DNA from: Sugiyamaella lignohabitans | Lineage: Eukaryota; Ascomycota; Dipodascomycetes; Dipodascales; Trichomonascaceae | Assembly (NCBI RefSeq): GCF_001640025.1 | Contig: NC_031673.1 | Span: 930,001 to 994,000, forward strand | Reading direction: 5' to 3' | DNA length: 64,000 bases | Shown: positions 32,116 to 40,973 of the stretch, one piece after another | Layout: each line of letters begins with the position of its first letter | Numbering within the stretch: the stretch's first letter is position 1 | Made by a program: the position numbers and the translations under genes | The notes under the pieces: generated by a model | What the model saw: only the letters and a program-made list of their open reading frames with translations | Told to the model about the DNA's origin: nothing | Databases searched by the model: none

Positions 32116-32679
32116 CGAGCCTGTTGATTTGATATGAGTTCAACAGAATTTAGTTGAGATGCTAATTCTGATCAAATCTTTTCCAATTGGTACTGATAAT
32201 AAATATAAATATGAACCAAAGAGTAATAAATAAGAGACTGCTTCGTGGAATCGATGCTGGTCAGTGGGTACCGTGAAGAAATGAGAATGGATGTTAACGG
32301 TAGTGGACCAATGAAGAAAGAACAAAAAAACAATGCCAAAACAACAAAAGACCAACGACTCGAAACGACAAAATAAATAAACAAAAACTACTGGCAAATC
32401 CAACTGAAAACTTAAACCAGATCCAAATCTGAGGACGCAATGTAAATATAAATTTCAGTAGATCATTCCTCTGCTATGCTGCATATCTGCACCCCCAGCA
32501 CCGGTTCCTGCAAAACTCCCACTTCTGTCAAAATCTACCAGTTACACTGGATTTTCGCAGCACCGACTGGTTAGCCCCTCATGTTCCCGGATTTTACTAT
32601 ACTCAATTACTCAACATCATCTCACAGGCTCACCGCACCGACCCAAGTCCGTCCATCTGATCTCGAATCCAATCACAAA
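32116..32679. promoter_or_regulatory. Divergent intergenic region RSA1-like/MPC1
   Basis: 564 bp, presumably both promoters. No gene or hairpin element was seen. Confidence 0.5.
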
Positions 32680-33648
32680 ATGAGCGCTGCCCCACCACCT
32701 TCGGCCATTCAAAAGGCTGCTAACTTCCTTTTCAGCAAGGAATCTCTTAAGTAAGTACTCCGCCGATATCGGACCTCGAACATCGTCTTTCTCACTCTTC
32801 TCGCTCGTCAATCTGGTTTTACTGATATATGAGCACTCATAGATCGATGACTAACAATTTCTCCCAGATGTAAGTACCCTCGCAATGCCTGGACTACCGG
32901 TAATTATCCACTCTAATCATTCTGGTTCCATTTCTCAATGGTCTGTTTCACTGCTTCCGGGCTCAATGGGTCAGAGCTGCGGGAGTTATCGGAGATAGCG
33001 GGGGTCGAAGGTCGGCCTCCGGCAGCTGGGGCGCTGCCCCAGACCCCGTTGTGCTCGCTTCGCGAGCTTTTGTCGGGGGTCCCTTCGTGGTCTGATGTTC
33101 GCTGTGGAATTTGGTTATCGATTATTGGGTTGGTGACTTGATTTTTTCAGGTTTCATGTCGTTGATTACCACCTGCCAGCAGCCTGCTACTGGCTTATCA
33201 GCATCAGATCGTGACCCCTGAGCGAGTTGAAATGTCTCCTACAGAATTAACAGAACTTCTGAGACTTCTAAACCGTCGTTGTCACTGGGACTAGTGACTT
33301 CCTGGCTGTAATGACCCTTTACTAACCGTTGAAGACATGTGCACCACGCACTTCTGGGGCCCAGTATCCAACTTCGGTATCCCCGTTGCTGCCATAATGG
33401 ACCTTAAAAAGGATCCTACCCTGATCTCTGGCCCCATGACCGGTTCCCTCATCGTCTACTCGCTCGTGTTCATGAGATATGCCACTGCCGTGACCCCCTG
33501 GAACCCACTTTTGTTCGGCTGTCACGTCGTCAATGAGATTGCCCAGATTGGCCAAGGCGCCCGTTTCGTTAACTACTGGTACCTTGGCGGCAAGGACAAG
33601 GCCACCACTGCCCCTGCTGCTCCTGCTGCTTCTTCTGAGGAGAAATAA
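32680..33648 (+). CDS. MPC1: Mitochondrial pyruvate carrier subunit Mpc1, three exons with a 2-nt exon
   Basis: Forms the inner-membrane heterodimer that imports pyruvate into mitochondria. Exon 1 is 32680-32750 (to SL plus AA); exon 3 is 33335-33648, starting AC then ATGTGCACCACG. Direct joining of these breaks the frame. A 2-nt exon AT at 32868-32869, flanked by intron 1 (GTAAGTACTC...GACTAAC...CCCAG, 117 nt) and intron 2 (GTAAGTACCC...TACTAAC...GAAG, 465 nt), gives [18 protein letters not shown], which matches the [17 protein letters not shown] of yeast Mpc1. The product is 128 residues with the three membrane-helix layout of the family ([25 protein letters not shown]) and an Ala/Pro-rich tail. 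A 32-nt middle exon (32868-32899, donor GTAATT) is also in frame, but would insert ten residues into a conserved block. Intron 2 contains a half hairpin element. Confidence 0.85.
32868..32869 (+). other. MPC1: Candidate two-nucleotide microexon of MPC1
   Basis: The bases AT lie between a canonical acceptor (ACTAACAATTTCTCCCAG) and a canonical donor (GTAAGTACCC). They complete the Lys codon from exon 1 and supply the first base of the Tyr codon finished by exon 3. See the MPC1 entry for the alternative of a longer middle exon. Confidence 0.6.
33014..33067. repeat. Triple-hairpin half-element in MPC1 intron 2
   Basis: Left half in the sense of the gene. The middle loop is the rarer GCT (AGC on the other strand), and the inner hairpin is GCTCGCTTCGCGAGC. 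The outer edge is GGCCTCCGGC instead of TGCCTCCGGC. Confidence 0.85.
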
Positions 33649-33697
33649 ATGCAAATTTTTACGATAAATAAATAAAAAGACCCTCCGGGTGCCCTGC

Positions 33698-33873
33698 TGC
33701 CTCCGGCGGCTGGGGCTGCGCCCCAGACCCCGCTGCTCCTCTCGCTTCGCTCGAGTCGGGCGTGGGGAACGGTCCCGCCAAAAAATATAGCACCGATGGC
33801 ATACCCCAAGCCCGACTCGAACGAAGCGAGAGGAGCTGCGGGGTCTGGGGCGGAGCCCCAGCCGCCGGAGGCA
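33698..33873. repeat. Two facing triple-hairpin half-elements between MPC1 and RAD9 stops
   Basis: Left beta half 33698-33758 (middle loop GCA on the R strand) and right beta half 33813-33873 (loop GGA), 54 bp apart. The convergent gap is only 238 bp; the element starts 49 bp after the MPC1 stop and ends 13 bp from the RAD9 stop, so it must form both 3' untranslated regions. Confidence 0.95.
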
Positions 33874-33886
33874 GGTCCCGTCCCCC

Positions 33887-35717
33887 TCAGTCGTCGAAAA
33901 GACCGTGGGCTTGCGACTTGTTTTGTGTGGGCCCGATGGCGTCGAGCTGGCTCGCGAAGGTCAGGAGTTCGTGGTCGAGCGCTTCTTCTTCGTCGTCGTT
34001 TTCTTGGTAGACGAAGAGTGACGATTCGGTGGTGCTTGGTTGTGGTTGCTGCTGGTGCATGGTTTGATCGGGCGCCATGAGCTCGTGGTCGTCGTTGTCG
34101 TTCCATCGCACGCTGGGTTGTATTTCGTAGTCGTCGTTGTTGTTATTATTGAGTTCGTGTGCAGAGTCGACCAACATCGAACCCGAGGCTGTCAGAGAGC
34201 CTGATGGATCGTCACCGTCGAAGTTGTAGGCTCGTCTGTTGTGATTGTGGTTACGACCGCCGCTCGTGAGACTGTCGGTGTCAGTAACAGTTGACATGGA
34301 TCGTGCTCCGATTATAGACTCGGCTGCTGTTGTCGTGCTTCCTGAAGTTGTCATAGTATCAGAAGCAGCTGCTGCTCGACTGATTCCTCTTCGGATTATA
34401 GATACATTGCGACTCTCGACAATAGCATCGCTGTCGGATGGAAGATGTGAAGTGGTACTAGTAGTACCAATATCCGACCCGGTCGATGGTCCAGTCGTCA
34501 AAAACACAAACGAAATATCTATGCCTCGAGGAACAGCTTTAGCAGGACCACCACCACCAGTAGAATCACCACCGGGATTGAGCTGTTGTACTGGTAGTGA
34601 AATAACCGCTTGGTCTGACAGACTGAACAGCATAGGATACCCAGCTTTAAAGAAATACGCTTCAAACAGCGACTGGGGACTCAAACTGTCGAGAAGACTT
34701 ATAAATACACGAAACTCTTTAAGCCGGATACCCAGCGACATGTTTTCCTCGACCGCCAGAGCCTCTATCTGGTCTAATCTCATAATCATTTGTGTATTCA
34801 GCGGCTGACGAAGAATTGTGCTCTCCGAAGTATAAATACCAGTAGTATAACTCGACAATTGCACATGTTCAGCACCGAACGTGATCTCAAAAATCTCTGC
34901 CCTCTGAGCCATCAGCTCCAAATAGTTCTTCATGACCATGGAGTTGCACCTGAACCAGTTCGGACTGCTGTCCTTATTAAAAACAGTCTGAAAAACATCA
35001 TCCGTCTCCATACAAGCCACGACATACGACTTCCTAATCCCATTGCGACACTGTAAAACGACTTTCAACTGGGTCGTGGACCCGGTAAACCCACCATCTC
35101 CGGGCTCCTCATCCGACCTCCTCTGCTCGCTATCATTAAACGCCAACTGGCACAACTCGACATTATTCTCGCGATCCACGTACCGGAAAATGGATACCAG
35201 CGTCTGAACGGGTTAGAACTGGCTGGACGGCCGTGCCTCCGGCGGCTGGGGCTCCGCCCCAGACCCTGGTTGCTCCTCTCGCTTCGCTCGAGTCGTTTCG
35301 TCGGGGTCACCAGTGACAAAAACTCCTGCGAAGCAGGAGCAACCAGGGTCTGGGGCGGAGCCCCAGCCGCCGGAGGCACACCCCGGACCCCGGGGTTTAT
35401 TTTATACCCACCTTCGACTGGAGCTGGAACACGGTGCGGGCGGTGGCGAGGCTTTTGCTACCGAGTCGCGGCTCGCCGCCCCGTGACACCGCCAGCGTCG
35501 TCTGGCGGCTGTATCTGTATTTTCTGAAGAACGGTCGCGACAGTTTCGCGGTCGCAAACGTCGACCGCGAAGGGTTGAACGTCGACAGAGCCAGCTCGTC
35601 CCCAGAAACGCTGAACCCAATAAACTCGCCCACGCGCGCCAGGCTGTGCACGGTCTTCGTCCACCAGGCCAGCTGGTCGCCTGTCCCCGCACTGATCTCT
35701 GCTCGGAACTCGATCAT
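33887..35717 (-). CDS. DDC1: Rad9/Ddc1, 9-1-1 checkpoint clamp subunit, two exons
   Basis: Subunit of the PCNA-like 9-1-1 clamp loaded at damaged DNA, which activates the Mec1/ATR checkpoint. Exon 1 is 35717-35412 and exon 2 is 35203-33887; the intron (35411-35204, 208 nt) has donor GTGGGT, branch TTCTAAC and acceptor TTCAG. The product is 540 residues. The N-terminal clamp fold begins with WTKTVHSLARVGEFIGFSV, matching Rad9 (KAVHSLSRIGDEL type), and TFNPSRSTFA; across the splice it reads VFQLQSK-TLVSIFRYVDREN. The second clamp domain (LKVVLQCRNGIRKSYVV, VQLSSYTT) runs to about residue 320. The C-terminal tail is long, disordered and rich in S/T/D/N, as expected for the phosphorylated Rad9 tail. 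The intron holds a full hairpin element. The S. cerevisiae name is DDC1; the S. pombe and animal name is Rad9. Confidence 0.85.
35234..35378. repeat. Triple-hairpin element, full, in the RAD9/DDC1 intron
   Basis: Beta-left, alpha-right. It takes up 145 of 208 intron bases. Confidence 0.95.
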
Positions 35718-35802
35718 TGCTCTTCTTCTACTTCACCAACTTCTCAATAATTGGCGACATGCAATCCCGGAGTCACGTGACTATGATCTGGGGTGGGGGT
35801 GC

Positions 35803-35943
35803 TGCCCCCGGCGGCTGGGGCTCCGCCCCAGACCCTGGTTGCTCCTGCTTCGCAGGAGTTTGGCGGGGACCGTCGGTTGAACGACTCGAGCGCAGCGAGA
35901 GGAGCAACCAGGGTCTGGGGCGGAGCCCCAGCCGCCGGAGGCA
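35803..35943. repeat. Triple-hairpin element, full, after the S33 peptidase stop
   Basis: Alpha-left, beta-right (loop GCA). The left outer hairpin reads GCC-CCC-GGC. It ends 41 bp from the peptidase stop and is 85 bp upstream of the RAD9 ATG. Confidence 0.95.
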
Positions 35944-35984
35944 GACCCCCTCGCCCAGAGATAAAGGACCGGAGATTTATTAGT

Positions 35985-37706
35985 TTACACGGAGAAGAAA
36001 CGGGGAATAAAGAGGTCAGTGACCGTGGCCTCTTGGGCGGTTTCGAAGGGGACTTCGTCGGTCGGGCAGACGGTATTGGGGGGTGGGAGGACGCCGTTGT
36101 TAAACCAGTTGCGCACGAGTTCGGCTGTACAGGAACTCTTTTGTGCGAGAGAACAGTGGCCGACTCCGCTCTGGTGGATGACTGCTGAGTCGGTGTAGAA
36201 AGTAGCCATTTTTCTGGCAGCACTGATAGGTGTAACGGGGTCGTAAGTGTTGCCAATGAGCAGCATGGACGCATTGACTTTTTGGAACGGTCCGTCCCAG
36301 AGCATGACTGGAGTTTGTTTGTATCCAAAACAGCCGGAAGCTATGAGCCAGTTGTCGGACCACCATTTAGACGACTTTCTCAAAGTAGCGACGAGATTTT
36401 TAAGTGCTTCAGGAGACGTGACAGTCTTGGGATATGTAGCGTTGGATGCGTCTCCACAGAGAGTGGCATATCCGGCAGAGTCAGCAAGGCTATCAGCATC
36501 AGGACCGGGGGCAAGGTACATTTGGTAGAATGGAAGAGCATTGCCATTGAGCAGGTCCAAAGTGACATTGGCAAATCGGTTCCATACAACTGGTGAATAA
36601 AGAGTGGCAAAAAACGACGACAGGAATCCGGAATAGGTTACAAGACCCACGGATCCAGATTCAATATCAAATACAGTGGCAGGTTCAAACTTGAGTTTAG
36701 TAATCAAGTCTCCAAACAAATGCTCGATCTCGTCAGGAGATCCTTCAATTGGACAGTTCGTCGAAGCAGAACATGCTTCGTAGAAAGTACGAGTAACATT
36801 ATCGGTATTCTCGAGATTCGAAAACCAGGTACCAGCATAATAATCTTCAGCATCCATGACTCCATCAACAATCATTCTTCCAACCGATTCAGGATACATC
36901 TGTGCAAACGTGTTACCGAGAATCGATCCATACGAGAATCCCCAGTAGTTAAGCTTCTCATCACCCAGAGCACGAGAGATATGAAGCATATCAGTAGACA
37001 CCAGAGCTGTAGAAATATACTTTCCACTGTCATCACTTGAACAAGCCAGGCCCTGTAATTTGCCATAAGCCAGCTGTTCACCATACGACACATTATCACC
37101 ATGAGTGCTAAGCAATTCATTAGAGATGGCATTAAATCCAGAAATCTGCTTATCACCGACACCACAGTAGAAATTAGGACTAGTCCAATTGATACCACGA
37201 GGATCGAATCCAATAATATCGTATCTACCCTCGACAATTTCTGAAATATCAGCACCCCTACGGTACAACAGGTTTGTACCACTACCACCAGGACCACCAG
37301 GATTGAGAAGAATCGATCCGAGCGATCCATCTTTATGAGTAGCAGGAATCTTATTCAAAGCAACTGTCACGTTTCCAGCACTTCTATCATTATAATCAAG
37401 AGGAAGTGTGATATTGGCATGCAGAACATTCGATCCCTTAGCGAGCTCTTTCCAAACCAAATCCCCAGACTCATCACCATCTGAACCATGGCAATGGTGA
37501 GGGAATCTCAACCGAAAATGAGGCCAGAATCCAGAACTCACAATCGATCTGAACAAACCGACAAAAATGACTCCTGCTACAACCGAGAAAATCAACGACC
37601 AAGTCTTCTTCTTCTTCTTCTGAGTCTCTCTACTCTCGACTCTCGGTTCCAAAACAGGCACCGGCAATTGAGCCTCAACGCCCTTTTTCTCATCAGCCCA
37701 CGACAT
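35985..37706 (-). CDS. Membrane-anchored S33 (tripeptidyl-aminopeptidase-like) alpha/beta hydrolase
   Basis: 573 residues from the first ATG (37706); non-ATG codons extend the frame upstream. Residues 36-54 are a single membrane segment preceded by a KKKKK stretch, giving a type II (luminal or extracellular) topology. The catalytic domain has the oxyanion-loop motif LNPGGPGGSG (134-143), IGFDPRG (165-171), the nucleophile elbow GFSYGS (256-261, Ser258), the TAP-like C-terminal domain with NTYDPVTP (Asp489) and GVGHC (His517). These are hallmarks of the prolyl/tripeptidyl-aminopeptidase S33 group with a TAP-C domain. Several N-x-S/T sites suggest glycosylation. The substrate is unknown; fungal relatives are secreted or vacuolar peptidases. 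Confidence 0.82.
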   Translation of the reverse strand: MSWADEKKGVEAQLPVPVLEPRVESRETQKKKKKTWSLIFSVVAGVIFVGLFRSIVSSGFWPHFRLRFPHHCHGSDGDESGDLVWKELAKGSNVLHANITLPLDYNDRSAGNVTVALNKIPATHKDGSLGSILLNPGGPGGSGTNLLYRRGADISEIVEGRYDIIGFDPRGINWTSPNFYCGVGDKQISGFNAISNELLSTHGDNVSYGEQLAYGKLQGLACSSDDSGKYISTALVSTDMLHISRALGDEKLNYWGFSYGSILGNTFAQMYPESVGRMIVDGVMDAEDYYAGTWFSNLENTDNVTRTFYEACSASTNCPIEGSPDEIEHLFGDLITKLKFEPATVFDIESGSVGLVTYSGFLSSFFATLYSPVVWNRFANVTLDLLNGNALPFYQMYLAPGPDADSLADSAGYATLCGDASNATYPKTVTSPEALKNLVATLRKSSKWWSDNWLIASGCFGYKQTPVMLWDGPFQKVNASMLLIGNTYDPVTPISAARKMATFYTDSAVIHQSGVGHCSLAQKSSCTAELVRNWFNNGVLPPPNTVCPTDEVPFETAQEATVTDLFIPRFFSV

Positions 37707-37884
37707 TTTCCTTAACTTTCGAGAACTGTTCAGTGGCAAACCCAACTCTCCAGAACCTCCATTGAAATTTAAACTCTCTCTTCCCTGGCACGGCACCAAA
37801 CTCGGATCACGCAAGATAAGCACCGTCGATCGGACATGCGTCGGACGTGCAGGTGTCCACGCCGATCTCGGCGGTTGAGGGCCC

Positions 37885-38022
37885 TGCCTCCGGCGGCTGG
37901 GGCTCCGCCCCAGACCCTGGTTGTGTTCCGCTTCGCGGAACGACCCGGGGTTCCCGGAGCCCGACTCGAGCGAAGCGAGAGGAGCCGCGGGGTCTGGGGC
38001 GCAGCCCCAGCCGCCGGAGGCA
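37885..38022. repeat. Triple-hairpin element, full, with a different inner hairpin
   Basis: The left inner hairpin is GTTCCGCTTCGCGGAAC: the stem differs from alpha at several positions, yet pairs perfectly and keeps the GCTTCGC core. Right half beta, middle loop GCA. It ends 14 bp from the GEP4 stop. Confidence 0.95.
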
Positions 38023-38036
38023 GGTCCTGGACAGGT

Positions 38037-38618
38037 TTATTTCTGGTCTTTATTCGCTAGAGAGTCGTAAAGAGCGTACTCGACACGTGAGAGGACGCTG
38101 GTAGGAGGCACGACACCGTCGCGGATCCACACCGAGGTCGAACCCATGAGATTGGCCATGAGCACGTCGGTCATGAGCCTGTCGCCGACCACGGCCACTT
38201 CACTGGCATCGGTAGCCAGGTTCTGGGTTCGAAGGTAGTCCATGATCTCGCTATGACAGCCTGGTTTCTTGCTCGTGTGGTGCAGAACTTTGATCCCTGT
38301 GTTCTGTTCAAGCAGTTCGGCCTGTTTATACCCGACATCGTCTCCTGATCCTGCCGTATTCGAAACAATGAGCACTCCGTCAGGATACGCTTCTTTCAGT
38401 TTGGCAAAATGCTGTTCATACTCCGGCCACACCACATTTTTATGTGGCTCCGCAAAACAATTGTCCTTATCCAGAATCACCACTCGAATGGGTTTCTTGC
38501 CATTGGCACTCGGAATCGGGATGGGGATCTGGTTAAACGTCGATACCGTGATCTGAGGCAGGAACTGCCACGGATTATAAAACAACCTCAACGCATTCAC
38601 CGTCCCAGACACGTTCAT
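38037..38618 (-). CDS. GEP4: Mitochondrial phosphatidylglycerophosphatase Gep4
   Basis: Dephosphorylates phosphatidylglycerol phosphate at the matrix face of the inner membrane, a step of cardiolipin synthesis. The 193-residue HAD-family protein starts MNVSGTVNALRLFYNP as in yeast Gep4. It has the nucleophile motif DKDN (50-53), motif II SNTAGS, the Lys of KKPGCH, and motif IV VVGDRLMTDVLMANLMG. The length matches the family (about 185). A TTG three codons upstream is not needed. Confidence 0.93.
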   Translation of the reverse strand: MNVSGTVNALRLFYNPWQFLPQITVSTFNQIPIPIPSANGKKPIRVVILDKDNCFAEPHKNVVWPEYEQHFAKLKEAYPDGVLIVSNTAGSGDDVGYKQAELLEQNTGIKVLHHTSKKPGCHSEIMDYLRTQNLATDASEVAVVGDRLMTDVLMANLMGSTSVWIRDGVVPPTSVLSRVEYALYDSLANKDQK

Positions 38619-39152
38619 TTCGACCAACTAGAGCTCTTGATCTTGTTAACATGTCTCAAATTTCCTGATCTGATCTATTCACATGCGCCGCAGTTTGCGC
38701 GGCTCGGCGTCTGCCTCCGGCGGCTGGGGCTCCGCCCCAGACCCTGGTAGCTCCTCTCGCTTCGCTCGAGTCGTTTCGCCGACTATGCCCATGAGTCTCC
38801 TGCGAAGCAGGAGCAACCAGGGTCTGGGGCGGAGCCCCAGCCGCCGGAGGCACCCCGGGGTCACGTGGTGAGACCGTATTTTACATCACGTGACTACATG
38901 ATTTGAGAGGTTCACGGGATTGAAATATGGGGTAGGAGCGATCTTACGAGACTGACAGGAACCATCTCCAAGTGAGTTTAAACGGCAGTTATTTCAGGTT
39001 TTGGTTTTCCTATTTTGCATTCTTCTGCTTCTGTTTCATTGAACCAGAGTTCAATTGGCCAGAAAATTAGTCAACAGCGGGCAAATAACTCAAGTTTGAG
39101 TACTCCACAGTCGGTCATCTTCGCACTCTCATAATCGCTCTACACCGGGCCA
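38619..39152. promoter_or_regulatory. Divergent intergenic region GEP4/PEX10
   Basis: 534 bp holding both promoters and a full hairpin element (38712-38852), one of the few copies upstream of genes instead of downstream. The rest has no gene. Confidence 0.5.
38712..38852. repeat. Triple-hairpin element, full, in the GEP4/PEX10 promoter region
   Basis: Beta-left, alpha-right, 94 bp upstream of the GEP4 ATG. Confidence 0.95.
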
Positions 39153-40518
39153 ATGTCGCAAACAGGGCCAAAAGACAAGGTTTTCCCGTTTGCCGGGGCT
39201 CCTGATATCAGTAAGTAACCGGATTACTGGTGGGGCACTGCCTCCGGCGGCTGGGGCTCCGCCCCAGACCCAGGTTGCTCCTGCTTCGCAGGAGACCGGG
39301 ACCGTCGACGAAACGACTCGAGCGCAGCGAGAGGAGCAACCAGGGTCTGGGGCGGAGCCCCAGCCGCCGGAGGCAGTCCCCCGCCATCCGTGTACGGGAT
39401 ACTAACGTGGAATTAATAGTTCGGGCTAATCAGAAAGACTCTCATGTGGAGTCGATTTTGAAGGATCTGGTGGAGACGGCGTTGCGACGATGGAAGGGAT
39501 CGCGGTTTGTGCACGATTTCGGGTCGCAGATCACAAATTACTCGAGTCTGGTGTACCTGGCACTGACGACACTGATCGGATCACGAACTCTGGGTGAAGA
39601 GTACTGTGATCTTTATTATACAACACCCTCGAGAAAACTGCCCAGTTGGCGAAGACGAGCAGCATACCTCGCAATCAGTTCGTTTGGCGGTCTGCTGGTC
39701 CAGCGGTACTCGACCAAAATCCGCAATCGCATTGTCCAGTACCTCGACACCCTCGAACCCACTAAAACCATTGGTCTCCTGAAAACAGCCGTCGAATCCT
39801 GTACAGACCAGACTCTTCTGACACTCCACCTCGCATTTTTCTACTTCTTCGGATCCTATTACAACCTATCAAAACGGATCACCGGTCTCAGATACGTAAG
39901 TTAGGGGAAAGAACACATGCCTCCGGCGGCTGGGGCTCCGCCCCAGACCCTGGTTGCTCCTGCTTCGCAGGAGACTGGGACCATCGACGCAACGACTCGA
40001 GCGCAGCGAGAGGAGCTACCAGGGTCTGGGGCGAAGCCCCAGCCGCCGGAGGCAGCACCAGTTCCAGGAGTTGACACTAACAGGTACAGTCGTTTGGCCA
40101 CAGAGTGAGCCCGTTAGAGGTTCGTGGGGGGTACGAGTTTTTGGGGTTGTTGATAGCGGCCCAGTTTGCATCTCGGATTATGGGCCATGTTCGGCAGTTT
40201 TTGGCGTCGGTGGACGAGGTGGAGAGTGAGAAACAGCTCAGTCCGGGTGAAGAAGGAGTGGCTGTGAGTGCAGACGAAAAGAGCGGAAGTCAAGTGGTGA
40301 CGAAAGAAATCGATCTTGAGGATCCACTGGCTCTTCCGTATATTCCTGAAGCATCACGGAAATGTACTCTGTGTCTGGAGTACATGAAAAGTCCGACAAC
40401 CACGCTGTGTGGCCATATTTTCTGCTGGACATGTCTCAGTGAGTGGTGCCGCGAGAAGCCCGAATGTCCTCTCTGTAGACAGTCGTGTCTCGAGCAGAAC
40501 ATCCTACCTCTGCAATAG
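39153..40518 (+). CDS. PEX10: Peroxin 10, peroxisomal RING E3 ligase, three exons
   Basis: With Pex2 and Pex12, forms the peroxisomal retrotranslocation channel that ubiquitinates Pex5. Exons: 39153-39210, 39420-39895, 40090-40518. Intron 1 (39211-39419) has GTAAGT, TACTAAC and AATAG; intron 2 (39896-40089) has GTAAGT, CACTAAC and TACAG. The product is 320 residues. It starts MSQTGPKDKVFPFAGAPDII, then has the conserved helical Pex2/10/12 membrane region (about 30-215: TNYSSLVYLALTTLIGSRTL, RGGYEFLGLLIAAQ) and a C3HC4 RING at 270-307 (CTLC ... CGHIFCWTC ... CPLC). Both introns contain a full hairpin element of the same type. Confidence 0.93.
39239..39375. repeat. Triple-hairpin element, full, in PEX10 intron 1
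   Basis: Alpha-left, beta-right (loop GCA). Nearly identical to the copy in intron 2 (39918), including the spacer. Confidence 0.95.
39918..40054. repeat. Triple-hairpin element, full, in PEX10 intron 2
   Basis: Alpha-left, beta-right. The right middle loop is GAA (CTGGGGC-GAA-GCCCCAG), a change at the variable loop base only. Confidence 0.95.
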
Positions 40519-40542
40519 ATTTTATATTTATAGGGCCCGGTC

Positions 40543-40598
40543 TGCCTCCGGCGGCTGGGGCTCCGCCCCAGACCCTGGTTGCTCCTGCTTCGCAGGAG
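40543..40598. repeat. Triple-hairpin half-element after PEX10 stop
   Basis: Left half, alpha type, in gene sense, 24 bp after the stop. Confidence 0.95.
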
Positions 40599-40973
40599 AC
40601 CGAGACTGTTGTTGAGTTTTCAGTTTTCTTAATCAAATCTTTGGATTTCTTTGGGAAGTGAACCTTTATGGGCTCATTGATTTGGCTAGTTCCTTTTTTA
40701 CCTATCTTTCTCTCTGTATGTACTTCATATTTCCAGCTCATGATACTCATGGTGGACGAAATATTTGGTTAAGAAATGCAATGTTGTTGCATCTGCAGCG
40801 AACCGAACCTGCTGGTCTCCCGTGTCCGATATACCCACTCAATTACATCGATTTCCAGAGATATAGCTTAGTATTTCCTGTCTATGACACTCAGTAGTAC
40901 CCTCCAGACTACTACTCCCGCTCATATGCTCTATCGTCAAGAGATAAAATGGCTGCCATCGCAAATCTGTGAT

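Noticed and set aside
32870..33334. Intronic snoRNA in MPC1 intron 2
   Set aside because: Scattered TGATG- and CTGA-like words occur, but without the spacing and terminal stem of a box C/D RNA.
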